64,000 nt of DNA. Origin: Streptomyces pactum. Its GTDB lineage: Bacteria; Actinomycetota; Actinomycetes; Streptomycetales; Streptomycetaceae. This document shows positions 37,393-46,000 of the stretch, piece by piece. Numbering within the stretch: position 1 is the stretch's first letter; each line of letters opens with the position of its first letter. The notes beneath the pieces are model-generated. The model did no database searches. It was given only the letters and a program-made list of their open reading frames with translations, and was not told the DNA's origin. The position numbers and the translations under genes were made by a program. Location: assembly GCF_016031615.1 (NCBI RefSeq), contig NZ_JACYXC010000001.1:1302001-1366000 (forward strand). Reading direction: 5' to 3'.

Positions 37393-38841
37393 TCAGCGGT
37401 GCGCGTGGTGGCGGCGCCAGGGCCCGGTGATCGCGACCATGATGCCGGGGGTCTGGATGCTGGCGTACAGGGTCCGGCCGTCGGGGGAGAAGACGACCCC
37501 GGCGAACTCGCTGTACTCCGGTTCCTCGGCGGTGCCGATGTTCAGCTCGTTGCGCGCGATCGGGTACGTACGGCCGTCGTCGGTGGCGCCGAACAGGTGC
37601 TGCACGCCCTCCCCGTCCTCGGCGATGATCAGGCCGCCGTACGGGGAGACGGTGATGTTGTCCGGGCCGTCCAGCGCGCCGTCCGCCGCGGGGTCGGTGT
37701 TGACGCCGAGCAGCACCTTGAGGGTGAGGGTGCGGCGCTTGGGGTCGTAGAACCAGACCTGGCCGTCGTGCTGCGCTCCCGGGCTCTCCTGGCGGGCGTA
37801 GCTGGAGACGATGTACGCGCCGCCGTCGGCCCACCACATGCCCTCCAGCTTGCGGCCGCGGGTGACCTCGCCGGGTCCGAACTGCTTGCGCACCGGCTCC
37901 GTGCGGGCGTCGCGGTCCGGGACGTCCGCCCAGTCCACGCCGTAGACGGTGCCGGTACGGGTGGCCCGGGAGAGGTCGTCCACGAACCGGCCGCCGGAGT
38001 CGAAGCACCGGGCTGCCTGGAGCACGCCCGCGTCGTCGGCGAGCCCGCGCAGCCGGCCGCGGCCGTGCTCGAAGCCGGACGGCGGGGTCCAGCGGTAGAG
38101 CAGCCCGTTGGGGTTGGACGCGTCCTCGGTGAGGTAGAGGTGGCCGCGGCGGGGGTCCACCACCACCGCCTCGTGGTCGTAGCGGCCGAGCGCCTTGACG
38201 GGCCTGGGGTCGAGGTTGGCGCGGCGGTCGTGCGGGTCGACCTCGAAGACGTAGCCGTGGTCCTTGGTCATGCCGTTCTGCCCGGCCCGGTCGGAGTTCT
38301 CCTCGCAGGTCAGCCAGGTGCCCCAGGGGGTGGTGCCGCCCGCGCAGTTGGTGGAGGTGCCGGCGATGCCGACCCACTCGGCGACGTGGTCGCCGTGCTT
38401 GGAGACCTCCACCACGGTGCAGCCGCCGGCCGCGGCCGGGTCGTAGACCAGGCCCTCGACCAGCGGCACCGGGTGCTGCCACTTCGACCGCGGGCCCTTC
38501 AGCTCGTGGTTGTTGACCAGCAGCGTGGTGCCGCGGGGGCCCGCGAAGGCGGCGGTGCCGTCGTGGTTGGAGGGGGTGGTCCCGCCGGACTCCAGGGTGG
38601 TGACGCCGGTGCGGGTCACGATCCGGTAGCGGAAGCCGGCCGGCAGCGCCAGGATGCCGTCGGGGTCCGGGAGGAGTTCGCCGTAGCCGATCGGGTGGCC
38701 GCCGCGCGCGTTCGACGGTCCCTCGTGGCCGGCGGCGATCGCGCCGGGCGCGGTGGCGAGCACCCCGGCGCTGCCGGCGAGGGCCACCCCGGCCCCGGTG
38801 TACGCGGAGTGCTTGGCGAAATCTCTACGGCTGAGCGGCAT
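37393..38841 (-). CDS. PhoX-family (DUF839) alkaline phosphatase, Tat-exported
   Basis: This 482-residue secreted protein belongs to the DUF839/PhoX beta-propeller phosphatase family. The Tat signal SRRDFAKHSAYTGAGVALAGSAGVLA starts at residue 4. Family features are LLVNNHELKGPRSKW, TPWGTWLTCEEN, GRYDHEAVVVDPRRGHLYLTEDA, LEGMWWADGGAYIVSS, DGPDNITVSPYGGLIIAEDG and EFAGVVFSPDGRTLYASIQTPG. ATG 38841 is chosen because AGGAG lies seven bases upstream. A second ATG at 38847 would overlap it. A PHO-like direct repeat upstream fits induction in phosphate starvation. Confidence 0.9.
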   Translation of the reverse strand: MPLSRRDFAKHSAYTGAGVALAGSAGVLATAPGAIAAGHEGPSNARGGHPIGYGELLPDPDGILALPAGFRYRIVTRTGVTTLESGGTTPSNHDGTAAFAGPRGTTLLVNNHELKGPRSKWQHPVPLVEGLVYDPAAAGGCTVVEVSKHGDHVAEWVGIAGTSTNCAGGTTPWGTWLTCEENSDRAGQNGMTKDHGYVFEVDPHDRRANLDPRPVKALGRYDHEAVVVDPRRGHLYLTEDASNPNGLLYRWTPPSGFEHGRGRLRGLADDAGVLQAARCFDSGGRFVDDLSRATRTGTVYGVDWADVPDRDARTEPVRKQFGPGEVTRGRKLEGMWWADGGAYIVSSYARQESPGAQHDGQVWFYDPKRRTLTLKVLLGVNTDPAADGALDGPDNITVSPYGGLIIAEDGEGVQHLFGATDDGRTYPIARNELNIGTAEEPEYSEFAGVVFSPDGRTLYASIQTPGIMVAITGPWRRHHAHR

Positions 38842-38896
38842 GGTCATCTCCTGAGTGGCCGGATCTGCACGACGGCTGCGGCCATACGGTTCCCCG

Positions 38897-38918
38897 TCGG
38901 CCCGAACGGGAGTTGAAC
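38897..38918 (-). promoter_or_regulatory. PHO-box-like direct repeats upstream of the PhoX-family gene
   Basis: On the minus strand GTTCAACTCCC is followed exactly 11 bases on by GTTCGGGCCGA. The first unit matches the Streptomyces PHO-box unit well and the second only partly. It lies about 60 bases upstream of the start codon. Confidence 0.45.
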
Positions 38919-39011
38919 GGCATGCGACGTCGGCCCTGCCGCTCACCGTCGTACCGCCGGCCCGTGTCCCCGCCCCGCCCGGGCGCACCGGGGTGCCACC
39001 CGGTCCGCGCC

Positions 39012-39188
39012 CCGGCTCCGGGGTGTCCGGAGCGCCGGCCGGGAGGATGCCCGCCCCGTAGCCCGGGTGCCTGGCCGGAAACGGCCGTCGGGCCTCGGAG
39101 TGCCGGGTGCGCGGCGGGGCTCGGCCCCGGCGGCACCGGACCGGGCCGGGCATCCTCCCGGCCGGCGCTCCGGCCACCCCGGAGCCGG
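39012..39188. repeat. large inverted repeat, 42-bp arms
   Basis: Bases 39012-39053 and 39147-39188 are reverse complements over 42 positions with one mismatch (T versus G at arm position 15), separated by 93 bases. The arms could extend about five more bases inward with one further mismatch. The loop holds a smaller hairpin around cggccggaaacggccg. The element lies between two minus-strand genes, downstream of the unknown paralogue and upstream of the phosphatase. No transposase or target duplication is seen. Confidence 0.93.
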
Positions 39189-39274
39189 ACGGCGGGCGGG
39201 CGGCCGGCAGTCAGCAGCCGGACGGGGCGGCGGGGGCGACGGGCGGCCGGGAGAACACCGGACGGGGCACCGGC

Positions 39275-40771
39275 TCAGTGGCGGGACCGGGCCTTGAACG
39301 CCGCCTTGCGGGCCGCCTTGGCGGCCTTCTTGTCGGGGTGCAGCCGGCCCATGGCCTCCAGCACCTGCTCGGTGGCCGGGTGATCGACCCGCCAGACGGT
39401 CTCGAAGAACCCCTCCGAGGTGCCGGCGAGCCCTTCCACCAGGTCGCGCAGCTCCGCCGAGTCGCCCTCTGCCGCCAGTTGGGCGGCGAGGGTGTCCACG
39501 GTCAGCCAGAACACCATGTCCTGGGAGGGTTCGGGCACGTCCGGCACCCCCTGCTCGGCCAGCCAGACGCGGGCCAGCCCGCCCAGGTGCCGGTCGCCGA
39601 GGACCTCCCGGAGCGCGGGTTCGGCCTCCGGCCCGACCAGCGCCAGGGTCTGCTGGCAGGCGAGCCGGCGCAGCGGCGCGGCCTCGTCGTCGCCCCGGGC
39701 GGCGTCCAGGAGTTCGCGCGCGGCGGCCTCGGGGGCGCGGTGGGCGAGCCAGGCCTCCGCCTCGGCCCGGGCCGCCCGCTCGGGGTAGCCGGGCAGGGCG
39801 TCGAGCAGCACCTCCGGGCCCTTGCCGGCCAGGTCCCCGACGGCCGGGGCGTCCACCCCGGCGTCCAGCAGCCGGTTGCGCACCGCGAAGACTCCGAGCG
39901 GGGTGAGCCGGACCATGCCGTAGCGGGCGATGTCCTCCGCCGCGATCTCGTCGGCGCCCTCGCCGGCCGTGGCGGCCGGGGCCTCGTCGTCGTCCGTCAG
40001 CAGCCGCTCGTCCAGCGGATGGTGGACGACGATGCCGGTGGGCTCCAGCAGCCGGAATTGGTCGTCCAGGCGCATCATCGCCTCGGAGACCTCCTCCAGG
40101 ATGTCGTCGCTGGGCTCGTCCATGTCCTCCGGGACGATCACGGAGGCGGCCAGCGCGGGCAGCGGCACCGGCCGCCGGTCCGCCTCCTCGTCCGTGGCCG
40201 TGAGCAGGTAGAGGTTGCCCAGGACGCCGTCGAGGAAGTCGGCCTCGTCCTCCGGGTTCCAGCCCAGCGCGTCCAGGTCCACCTCGCCGTCCGGACCCAG
40301 CGCCCCGGCGAGGTCGTCGAGGTCGGGGATGGCGGCGTCGGCCAGTACGGTCTCCAGGCCGGCGAGCCAGATGTCCAGCACGTCCCGCGGGCTGCCTCCG
40401 GTCAGCAGGGCCAGCCGGTCACCGGGGGTCGCCAGACCGGTGGCGCCGGTCGCCGGCGACGCCTCCGCGCCCGGTGCGCCGTCGGCCCCACTGTCCTCGG
40501 TGAACTCCACCAGCCCGGTGTCGAGCGCCAGCTGCCACGCCTCGGCGGCGTACGCCGGTCCGTCCGTGTCCTCGGCGAGGCCCAGCTGCGCGGTGGCCGC
40601 CGCCAGGTCGTCGGCGAGCAGCTCACCGCCGGGGCCGACCCGCTTCCCCGGCCCGGCCCAGCGGGCCAGCCGCGCCGCGCGGGACAGGAGGGGGGCGGCG
40701 AGGGCGTCCCGCGCGAGCTCCGCGTCGGTGTGCAGCCGCACCGGCGGCATGGTGAGGCGATCTGCGGACAT
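39275..40771 (-). CDS. conserved hypothetical protein (intact paralogue of the gene at 2554-4024)
   Basis: This is a 498-residue protein of unknown function. It is mostly helical and acidic: N-terminal LHTDAELARDALAAPLLSRAARLARW, an acidic middle (ALGWNPEDEADFLDGVLGNLYLL), and DDQFRLLEPTGIVVHHPLDERLL. HEAT-like helical repeats follow toward the C-terminus (EVLLDALPGYPERAARAEAEAWLA, LRRLACQQTLALVGPEAEPALREVL). It ends HPATEQVLEAMGRLHPD...AARKAAFKARSRH. ATG 40771 has GAGGAG nine bases upstream. The same helical C-terminus recurs in the disrupted gene near the window start. HEAT-like repeats suggest protein-protein contact, but no enzymatic motif is visible. Confidence 0.78.
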   Translation of the reverse strand: MSADRLTMPPVRLHTDAELARDALAAPLLSRAARLARWAGPGKRVGPGGELLADDLAAATAQLGLAEDTDGPAYAAEAWQLALDTGLVEFTEDSGADGAPGAEASPATGATGLATPGDRLALLTGGSPRDVLDIWLAGLETVLADAAIPDLDDLAGALGPDGEVDLDALGWNPEDEADFLDGVLGNLYLLTATDEEADRRPVPLPALAASVIVPEDMDEPSDDILEEVSEAMMRLDDQFRLLEPTGIVVHHPLDERLLTDDDEAPAATAGEGADEIAAEDIARYGMVRLTPLGVFAVRNRLLDAGVDAPAVGDLAGKGPEVLLDALPGYPERAARAEAEAWLAHRAPEAAARELLDAARGDDEAAPLRRLACQQTLALVGPEAEPALREVLGDRHLGGLARVWLAEQGVPDVPEPSQDMVFWLTVDTLAAQLAAEGDSAELRDLVEGLAGTSEGFFETVWRVDHPATEQVLEAMGRLHPDKKAAKAARKAAFKARSRH

Positions 40772-41788
40772 GAGGGACATCTCCTCGGCGGAGGTGGACG
40801 GACAGCACCCAAGCGTAGACGGACCGCCACCGTGCTCCGTGCCCGGTGGGCCTGCTCCCGGCGGCGGCGGACGTATTCGGCCATGGGGGCGCGCGGCCGC
40901 ATCCGGAACACGCCGGGCGCGGGCGGCGCAGGCCCGCGTAGACGGTGGCGCGGACCCCACGCCGCCCGGGCCGAGGTGGCGGCGCCCGAACCGGGGCGGC
41001 GCATCCGGGCCGAGGACGGACTGCGGGGCCCGGGCCGAGGGGCGGGCGCATCCGGGCCCAGGACGGACGGCAGGAGGCTCCTGGGCCGAGGGCAGGCGGC
41101 GGGCCCGGCCGGTCAGGGGGGCCGGCCGGACCCGGGCGGGTCGGTTGAACACCGCGGGCCCCGCACCGGTCGCCGGGCCCGCCGCACTCCCCCCGCCGCC
41201 GTACGCTCGCCTGCGCCCCGGCCCGCCGTCCCGTAGCGGTCACGCGCCGGACTCCGGTGCGAGCCCCCGGGCACGTGCCGTGCCCCGGCGTGCGCCGGGA
41301 GCCCCGCCCCGACGCGCCCCCACGCCCGGCGGGCGGGGCCCGCCCCGACCCGCCGCACCTCGCCCCCGCACCCCTGCCCGCCCCGCGCTCCCGACCGCGC
41401 CTCCCGCACCCCCCGGCGCGGGGCCGCCCCGCGCTCCCCCGGCCCGCGCCGCCGACGGACCAGGAAAGGCACCTCCGCCGTCCGCGACCACCAGCGGCGC
41501 GGGGCCATCGAGGGCCCCGGCGAGGACCGGACCGCATGTCCGCGGGCACCGGCACCGCGGCGCGCATCATCGCGGGCCGCCCGGTGTCCGCGGGCCACCG
41601 CCCGTCCGACCACGAACCCCGGCCGGTGAACCGCCTGGATCGGCCGCCCGCCGGCACCCGCGGTTCACCGTCCGGCCGGGCACCGTACACCCGGCGAGCC
41701 TTGACAATTGCCATGCTCACGCAAGAGATTGACGCGCGTAGAGGTCAATTCCCCCCTTATTTCTCTCCCCCATCGGAGGCCCTCCGCC
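40772..41788. other. 1-kb noncoding region with a direct repeat
   Basis: No gene is supported. A 23-base block (gcgcatccgggcc-aggacggac) occurs at 40999-41021 and 41046-41068 with one mismatch. GC content is extreme until about 41700, where an AT-richer promoter region for the nuclease gene begins. Confidence 0.55.
41701..41749 (+). promoter_or_regulatory. candidate promoter and operator of the secreted nuclease
   Basis: A perfect TTGACA at 41701 may serve as a -35 element, with a weak GAGATT 18 bases on. Over the next bases ATTGAC (41728-41733) and GTCAAT (41744-41749) form an inverted repeat with a 10-base spacer, a plausible operator. Confidence 0.4.
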
Positions 41789-43615
41789 ATGTCCGCCCGC
41801 GCCTTGCGCCGATCCGCCGCCGTCACCGCCGTCATCGCCTCGGCGCTCACGGCCGGCCTGCTCGCCGTCCCGCAGTCCGCCTCCGCGTCCGAGATCCGTA
41901 TCCACGACATCCAGGGCGACACCCGGGTGTCCCCGCTCGCCGGCCGGCAGGTCTCCCAGGTGCCCGGCGTCGTGACCGGCGTCCGGGCCTTCGGCTCCGC
42001 GCGCGGTTTCTGGATACAGGACACCCGGCCCGACCGGGACCCGGCGACCAGCGAGGGCGTCTTCGTCTTCACCGGCTCCACCACCCCGTCGGTCGCCGTC
42101 GGGGACGCGGTGGAGGTCTCCGGTACCGTCACCGAGTACTACCCGGGCGGCGTGGACGCCGGGCTCCAGTCCGTCACCGAGATCACCAAGGCCACCTGGA
42201 CGGTGCTCTCCCCGGGCAACCCCCTCCCGGCCGCCTTCGTCCTGAGCCCCTCGTCGGTGCCGGGCCGGTACGCCCCGGACGCCGGCGGCGGCAGCATCGA
42301 GGGCCTCCGGCTGCGTCCGCACTCCTACGCCCTGGACCGCTACGAGTCGGTGGAGGGCATGGTGGTCGCGGTACGGAACGCCCCGGTCACCGGCGCCACC
42401 AGCGAACACAAGGAGCTGTGGGTCACCGCCGAGCCGCACCACAACCGCACCGCCGGCGGCGGGGTGCTCTACTCCTCCTACCGGGACCCCAACCCGGGCC
42501 GGGTGAAGGTGGCCTCGCTCATCCCGTACGCCCAGACCCCGTTCCCGGTGGCGGACGTCGGTGACGAGCTGACCGGCACCACCGAGGGCCCGCTGGACTA
42601 CGACAACTACGGCGGCTACGAGATCCAGGCCACCCGGCTCGGCGAGCTGACCGACGGCGGGCGGGGGCGGGAGACCACCCGTCCGCAGGCGGCCGACGAA
42701 CTCGCGGTGGCCACCTACAACGTGGAGAACCTCTCCGCCCGTACCTCGCAGGCCAAGTTCGACCGGCTGGCGCAGGCCCTGGTGACCCACCTGGCCTCCC
42801 CCGACATCGTGGCGCTGGAGGAGGTCCAGGACGACAACGGGACCACCAACGACGCGGTGACCGGCGCCGACGCCACGCTGAAGAAGCTCACCGACGCCAT
42901 CGTCGCCGCCGGCGGCCCCGCCTACCGGTGGCGGCAGATCGACCCGGTGGACGACCAGGACGGCGGGCAGCCCGGCGGCAACATCCGGGTGGCCTTCCTC
43001 TACAACCCCGAGCGGGTGTCCTTCACCGACGTCCCCGGCGGTGACGCCACCACCGCGGTGCGGGCCGTGGAGCGTGACGGCGAACTCGGCCTGTCCGCTT
43101 CCCCCGGCCGCATCGAGCCGGCCGACAGCGCCTGGACCGACAGCCGCAAGCCGCTGGTGGGGCAGTTCTCCTTCCGCGGCCGACCGGTCTTCGTGATCGC
43201 CAACCACTTCAACTCCAAGGGCGGCGACCAGGGCCTGGACAGCCGCTTCCAGCAGCCGGCGCGCGGCTCGGAGAAGCAGCGCGGCGCGCAGGCGAAGCTG
43301 GTCAACACCTTCGTCAAGGAACTGCTCGCGATCGACCCGCGGGCCGACGTGGTGGTCGCCGGCGACCTCAACGACTACGAGTTCTCCCCGGCGCTGCGCA
43401 CGCTGACCGACGGCGGGGTGCTCACCGACCTGGTCCGGCGACTGCCGCGCCAGGAGCGCTACGGGTACGTCTACAACGGCAACTCGCAGGTGCTGGACCA
43501 CGTGCTGACCAGCCGCCACGTGCGCCAGGTCGAGTACGACATCGTGCACATCAACGCCGAGTTCGCCGACCAGGCCAGCGACCACGACCCGCAGGTCGCG
43601 CGCATCAAGCCGTAA
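41789..43615 (+). CDS. secreted endonuclease/exonuclease/phosphatase family nuclease
   Basis: This 608-residue extracellular nuclease is of the ExeM/NucH type. It has a signal peptide (VIASALTAGLLAVPQSASASE), an N-terminal OB-fold region (VTGVRAFGSARGFWIQD, GDAVEVSGTVTEYYPG) and a C-terminal EEP domain. Catalytic motifs of the EEP domain are ATYNVENLS, IVALEEVQDD, ANHFNSKGGDQG, VVAGDLNDYEFSP and SDHDPQV. The ATG at 41789 follows GGAGG. It likely degrades extracellular DNA or RNA, or acts as a phosphodiesterase in phosphate scavenging. The family usually needs Mg2+ or Ca2+. Confidence 0.93.
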   Translation: MSARALRRSAAVTAVIASALTAGLLAVPQSASASEIRIHDIQGDTRVSPLAGRQVSQVPGVVTGVRAFGSARGFWIQDTRPDRDPATSEGVFVFTGSTTPSVAVGDAVEVSGTVTEYYPGGVDAGLQSVTEITKATWTVLSPGNPLPAAFVLSPSSVPGRYAPDAGGGSIEGLRLRPHSYALDRYESVEGMVVAVRNAPVTGATSEHKELWVTAEPHHNRTAGGGVLYSSYRDPNPGRVKVASLIPYAQTPFPVADVGDELTGTTEGPLDYDNYGGYEIQATRLGELTDGGRGRETTRPQAADELAVATYNVENLSARTSQAKFDRLAQALVTHLASPDIVALEEVQDDNGTTNDAVTGADATLKKLTDAIVAAGGPAYRWRQIDPVDDQDGGQPGGNIRVAFLYNPERVSFTDVPGGDATTAVRAVERDGELGLSASPGRIEPADSAWTDSRKPLVGQFSFRGRPVFVIANHFNSKGGDQGLDSRFQQPARGSEKQRGAQAKLVNTFVKELLAIDPRADVVVAGDLNDYEFSPALRTLTDGGVLTDLVRRLPRQERYGYVYNGNSQVLDHVLTSRHVRQVEYDIVHINAEFADQASDHDPQVARIKP

Positions 43616-44138
43616 CGTCCACGGCGCGCGCGGCCTGCCGGGACTGCCGGGGAGGCCGGCGCCGGTCCGGCCCCGCTCCCCCTGCGCGCCCCTCGGCCCG
43701 GCCACTCCGCCCCTCGGGGCACGTCGGCGCCCGCCCCCGGCCGCACCCGGATCCCGGAGGGACGTCCGGTCGGCCCGGCGCTTCTCGGCACGTCCCTCCG
43801 CCCGGGCGGCGCTCGCCCCGCGGGGCACGCGCCGGGTGCGGCCCCGGGCCCGGATCGCCGCCCGGGGCCGCAGCCACCGCGTGAGCCGATCGCCGCACGG
43901 GCCGGGGCCCTCCCGGCAGGGCGCGCCCGGGCGGCGCGGTGGCGACACCCGGCCCCCCGGACACCCGCCCGGTCCCCCGGCCGCCCCGGCCCGTCCGGGC
44001 ACGAGCCCGACCCCGGACCCGGCCCGGACGGGGACCCTGGACCGGAGCGGACGAGCACCCGGACCGGGCCGGAGCGAGCCGGACCGGGACTCCCGGCCGG
44101 GCCCGGCCCACACCGGGCCCAAGGGCCCTGGGGGCCGG
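43616..44138. other. noncoding spacer between convergent genes
   Basis: This GC-rich region separates the nuclease from the sigma-factor partner gene. It has several short palindromes (for example around gggcccaagggccc near 44117) that could stop transcription, and no credible frame. Confidence 0.5.
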
Positions 44139-45443
44139 TCAGCGGCGGCTGAAGACCGGCGTCCACGGATCGTCGCCGTCCGCGGCGCGAGGACCGGAGA
44201 GCGTGACCTCCGTGCCGTCCCGGTCATCGGTGTCGTCCGCGCCGACCGTGACCAGCAGCAGCCGACTGCGGTCCCGGCCGCGTCCCGCGCAGTCGTCCGG
44301 GGAGCAGCTCCAGACGATCATCCGCTGGTCGTCCGCCCAGGTCACCAGCGGCCGGGCGGGCCTGAGCCGCTTCTTCCCACCGGCCTCTTCGCCGGCGGCG
44401 GGGGGCTCGGTGACACGGCCGGTGACCGTGTAGGAGAGGCCGGCTGCCACGCCCTCCACCGGCTCCGCCTCGACGATGCGGCCGTCGGGCCGCATCGGTC
44501 CCCGGGGGAAGCCGGTGTACGGGTCCACCGGCGGGTCGGCGACCTCGGTGCCGTCCGGCTCGTAGTAGCGCCCGCTGCTGCCGTACGGCACCCGGACCAG
44601 GTCACCGCCATGGCTCCACTCGGCGTCCTCGCGGGGGGTGACGTCGTCGCGCTGCCGGCCGCCCGGGGCGGGCTCCCCGGCCGGCCCCCACTTCTCCCGG
44701 CCGCCGGTGGTGGCGTCGTCCTCGCCGCTCCCGGCGGGCACCGGGTGCCACTCCGCCCGGCCGGAGGCCACCTCCACGACCACGAACCCGGTCCGGCCGG
44801 CGGCCTGCCCGGACTCCGGCGCGTCGTGGCGGAAGCGGTCGGGGTCCTCGCCGTAGGCGGTGGCGAGCAGCCGGCTGCCGTCCGGGGACCACTGGACCGA
44901 CGCCACGCCCCGGTCCGTGCCGATCCACCGCCGGACCTCACCGGTCGCGGTGTCGACCAGGCCGATCCGCCGGGCCGGCAGCGGCCCTTCCAGGACGGCG
45001 GCGGTCCTCAGCCCGGGGGCCACGTCGAGCCAGGCCCACCCGGTCTCGTCGTAGTGGCCGGTCCGGGGGTTCACCATCCGCCACCGGTGGACGGTCCGCT
45101 CGTCACCGTTGGCCTGCGGCACCCGGCTGGAGATGCGGTAGCCGGACATGGCGACCTTCCCCGCCGCGATCAGCTTCATCGGCGGCGCGTGGTCCGGGTC
45201 CGCGAGCACCCCTTCGCCGACGGTGCTGCCCGCCACCGGCGCGCCCTCGCCGGCGCGGTCGAGCACGGGCACGGCGACCGCGGCCGCCAGCACCGCGGTG
45301 GTGGCCGCGGCGACCCCCAGGGTGGTCCGGATCCGGCGGTGGCGCCGGCGGCGCAGCACCCGGTCGGCGAGGCCGGGCGAGGGGCGCAGCTCCTCCCCGG
45401 GCCACTCGCGGAGCGATTCGCGCACCAGTTCTTCGACATTCAC
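44139..45443 (-). CDS. membrane protein with TolB/WD40-like periplasmic domain, probable sigma-factor partner
   Basis: This 434-residue protein has a short cytoplasmic N-terminus (MNVEELVRESLREWPGEELRPSPGLADRVLRRRR), one membrane segment (TLGVAAATTAVLAAAVAVPVL), and an extracellular beta-propeller-like domain containing ASVQWSPDGSRLLATAYGED and DPWTPVF. It is cotranscribed with the ECF sigma factor upstream, with a 4-base ATGA overlap. The topology matches anti-sigma-like regulators encoded with SigE-family sigma factors in Streptomyces. No zinc-binding HxxxCxxC motif is present, so it is not a classical ZAS anti-sigma factor. Confidence 0.75.
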   Translation of the reverse strand: MNVEELVRESLREWPGEELRPSPGLADRVLRRRRHRRIRTTLGVAAATTAVLAAAVAVPVLDRAGEGAPVAGSTVGEGVLADPDHAPPMKLIAAGKVAMSGYRISSRVPQANGDERTVHRWRMVNPRTGHYDETGWAWLDVAPGLRTAAVLEGPLPARRIGLVDTATGEVRRWIGTDRGVASVQWSPDGSRLLATAYGEDPDRFRHDAPESGQAAGRTGFVVVEVASGRAEWHPVPAGSGEDDATTGGREKWGPAGEPAPGGRQRDDVTPREDAEWSHGGDLVRVPYGSSGRYYEPDGTEVADPPVDPYTGFPRGPMRPDGRIVEAEPVEGVAAGLSYTVTGRVTEPPAAGEEAGGKKRLRPARPLVTWADDQRMIVWSCSPDDCAGRGRDRSRLLLVTVGADDTDDRDGTEVTLSGPRAADGDDPWTPVFSRR

Positions 45444-46000
45444 GGGGCTACCTCCACGGGCCGCAGGTCAGAGGTGGGGCGGTCGGGTCCGGTGCGCAGT
45501 GCCTCCAGCTCGGGGGCGATGCCGCGCAGTTTGGCCAGCGACCGGTGGGTGGTGCTGCGCACGGTGCCCACCGAGCAGCCGAGCAGCCGGGCGACCTCGG
45601 TCTCCGGCAGGTCCTCGAAGTACCGCAGCACCAGCACGGTCCGCTGGCGCGGGGTCAGCCGGGACAGCGCCGCGCGCATCAGGACGCGCAGCTCCGTACC
45701 ACCGGACGCGTCACCGGTGCCGCGCTCCGGCGGGGCCGCGACGGTGACCTCCCGCTGGCGCCAGCGCAGCCGCCACCGGCCGATCTGCTGGCGGTACAGC
45801 ACCTGGCGGACGTACGGCTCGGGGTCCTCGATCCGGTGCCAGCGGGCGGCCACCTTGATCAGCGCGCTCTGCAACAGGTCCTCGGCGGCGTGCCGGTCAC
45901 CGCCGCTGAGCAGGACGGCGAGTCTCAGCAGTTCCGGCGACCTCGCCTCCACGAACTCCCGGAACTCTTCCTCGGCTTCGGCATCCATCGTCACCTTCAC
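45440..46000 (-). CDS. SigE-family ECF RNA polymerase sigma factor
   Basis: This 186-residue ECF sigma factor has the domain 2 region FREFVEARSPELLRLAVLLSGGDRHAAEDLLQSALIKVAARW and domain 4 LSRLTPRQRTVLVLRYFEDLPETEVARLLGCSVGTVRSTTHRSLAKLR. The WRLRWRQREVTVA linker is typical of the SigE/Sig70 family. The GTG at 46000 is used. An ATG at 45988 is an equally good alternative, with AAGG five bases upstream. The gene overlaps its membrane partner. Target promoters are unknown. Confidence 0.92.
   Translation of the reverse strand: MKVTMDAEAEEEFREFVEARSPELLRLAVLLSGGDRHAAEDLLQSALIKVAARWHRIEDPEPYVRQVLYRQQIGRWRLRWRQREVTVAAPPERGTGDASGGTELRVLMRAALSRLTPRQRTVLVLRYFEDLPETEVARLLGCSVGTVRSTTHRSLAKLRGIAPELEALRTGPDRPTSDLRPVEVAP

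Noticed and set aside
39012..39188. Insertion sequence at the 42-bp inverted repeat
   Set aside because: The 93-base centre cannot encode a transposase and no flanking target duplication is seen. Only a remnant or regulatory hairpin remains possible.
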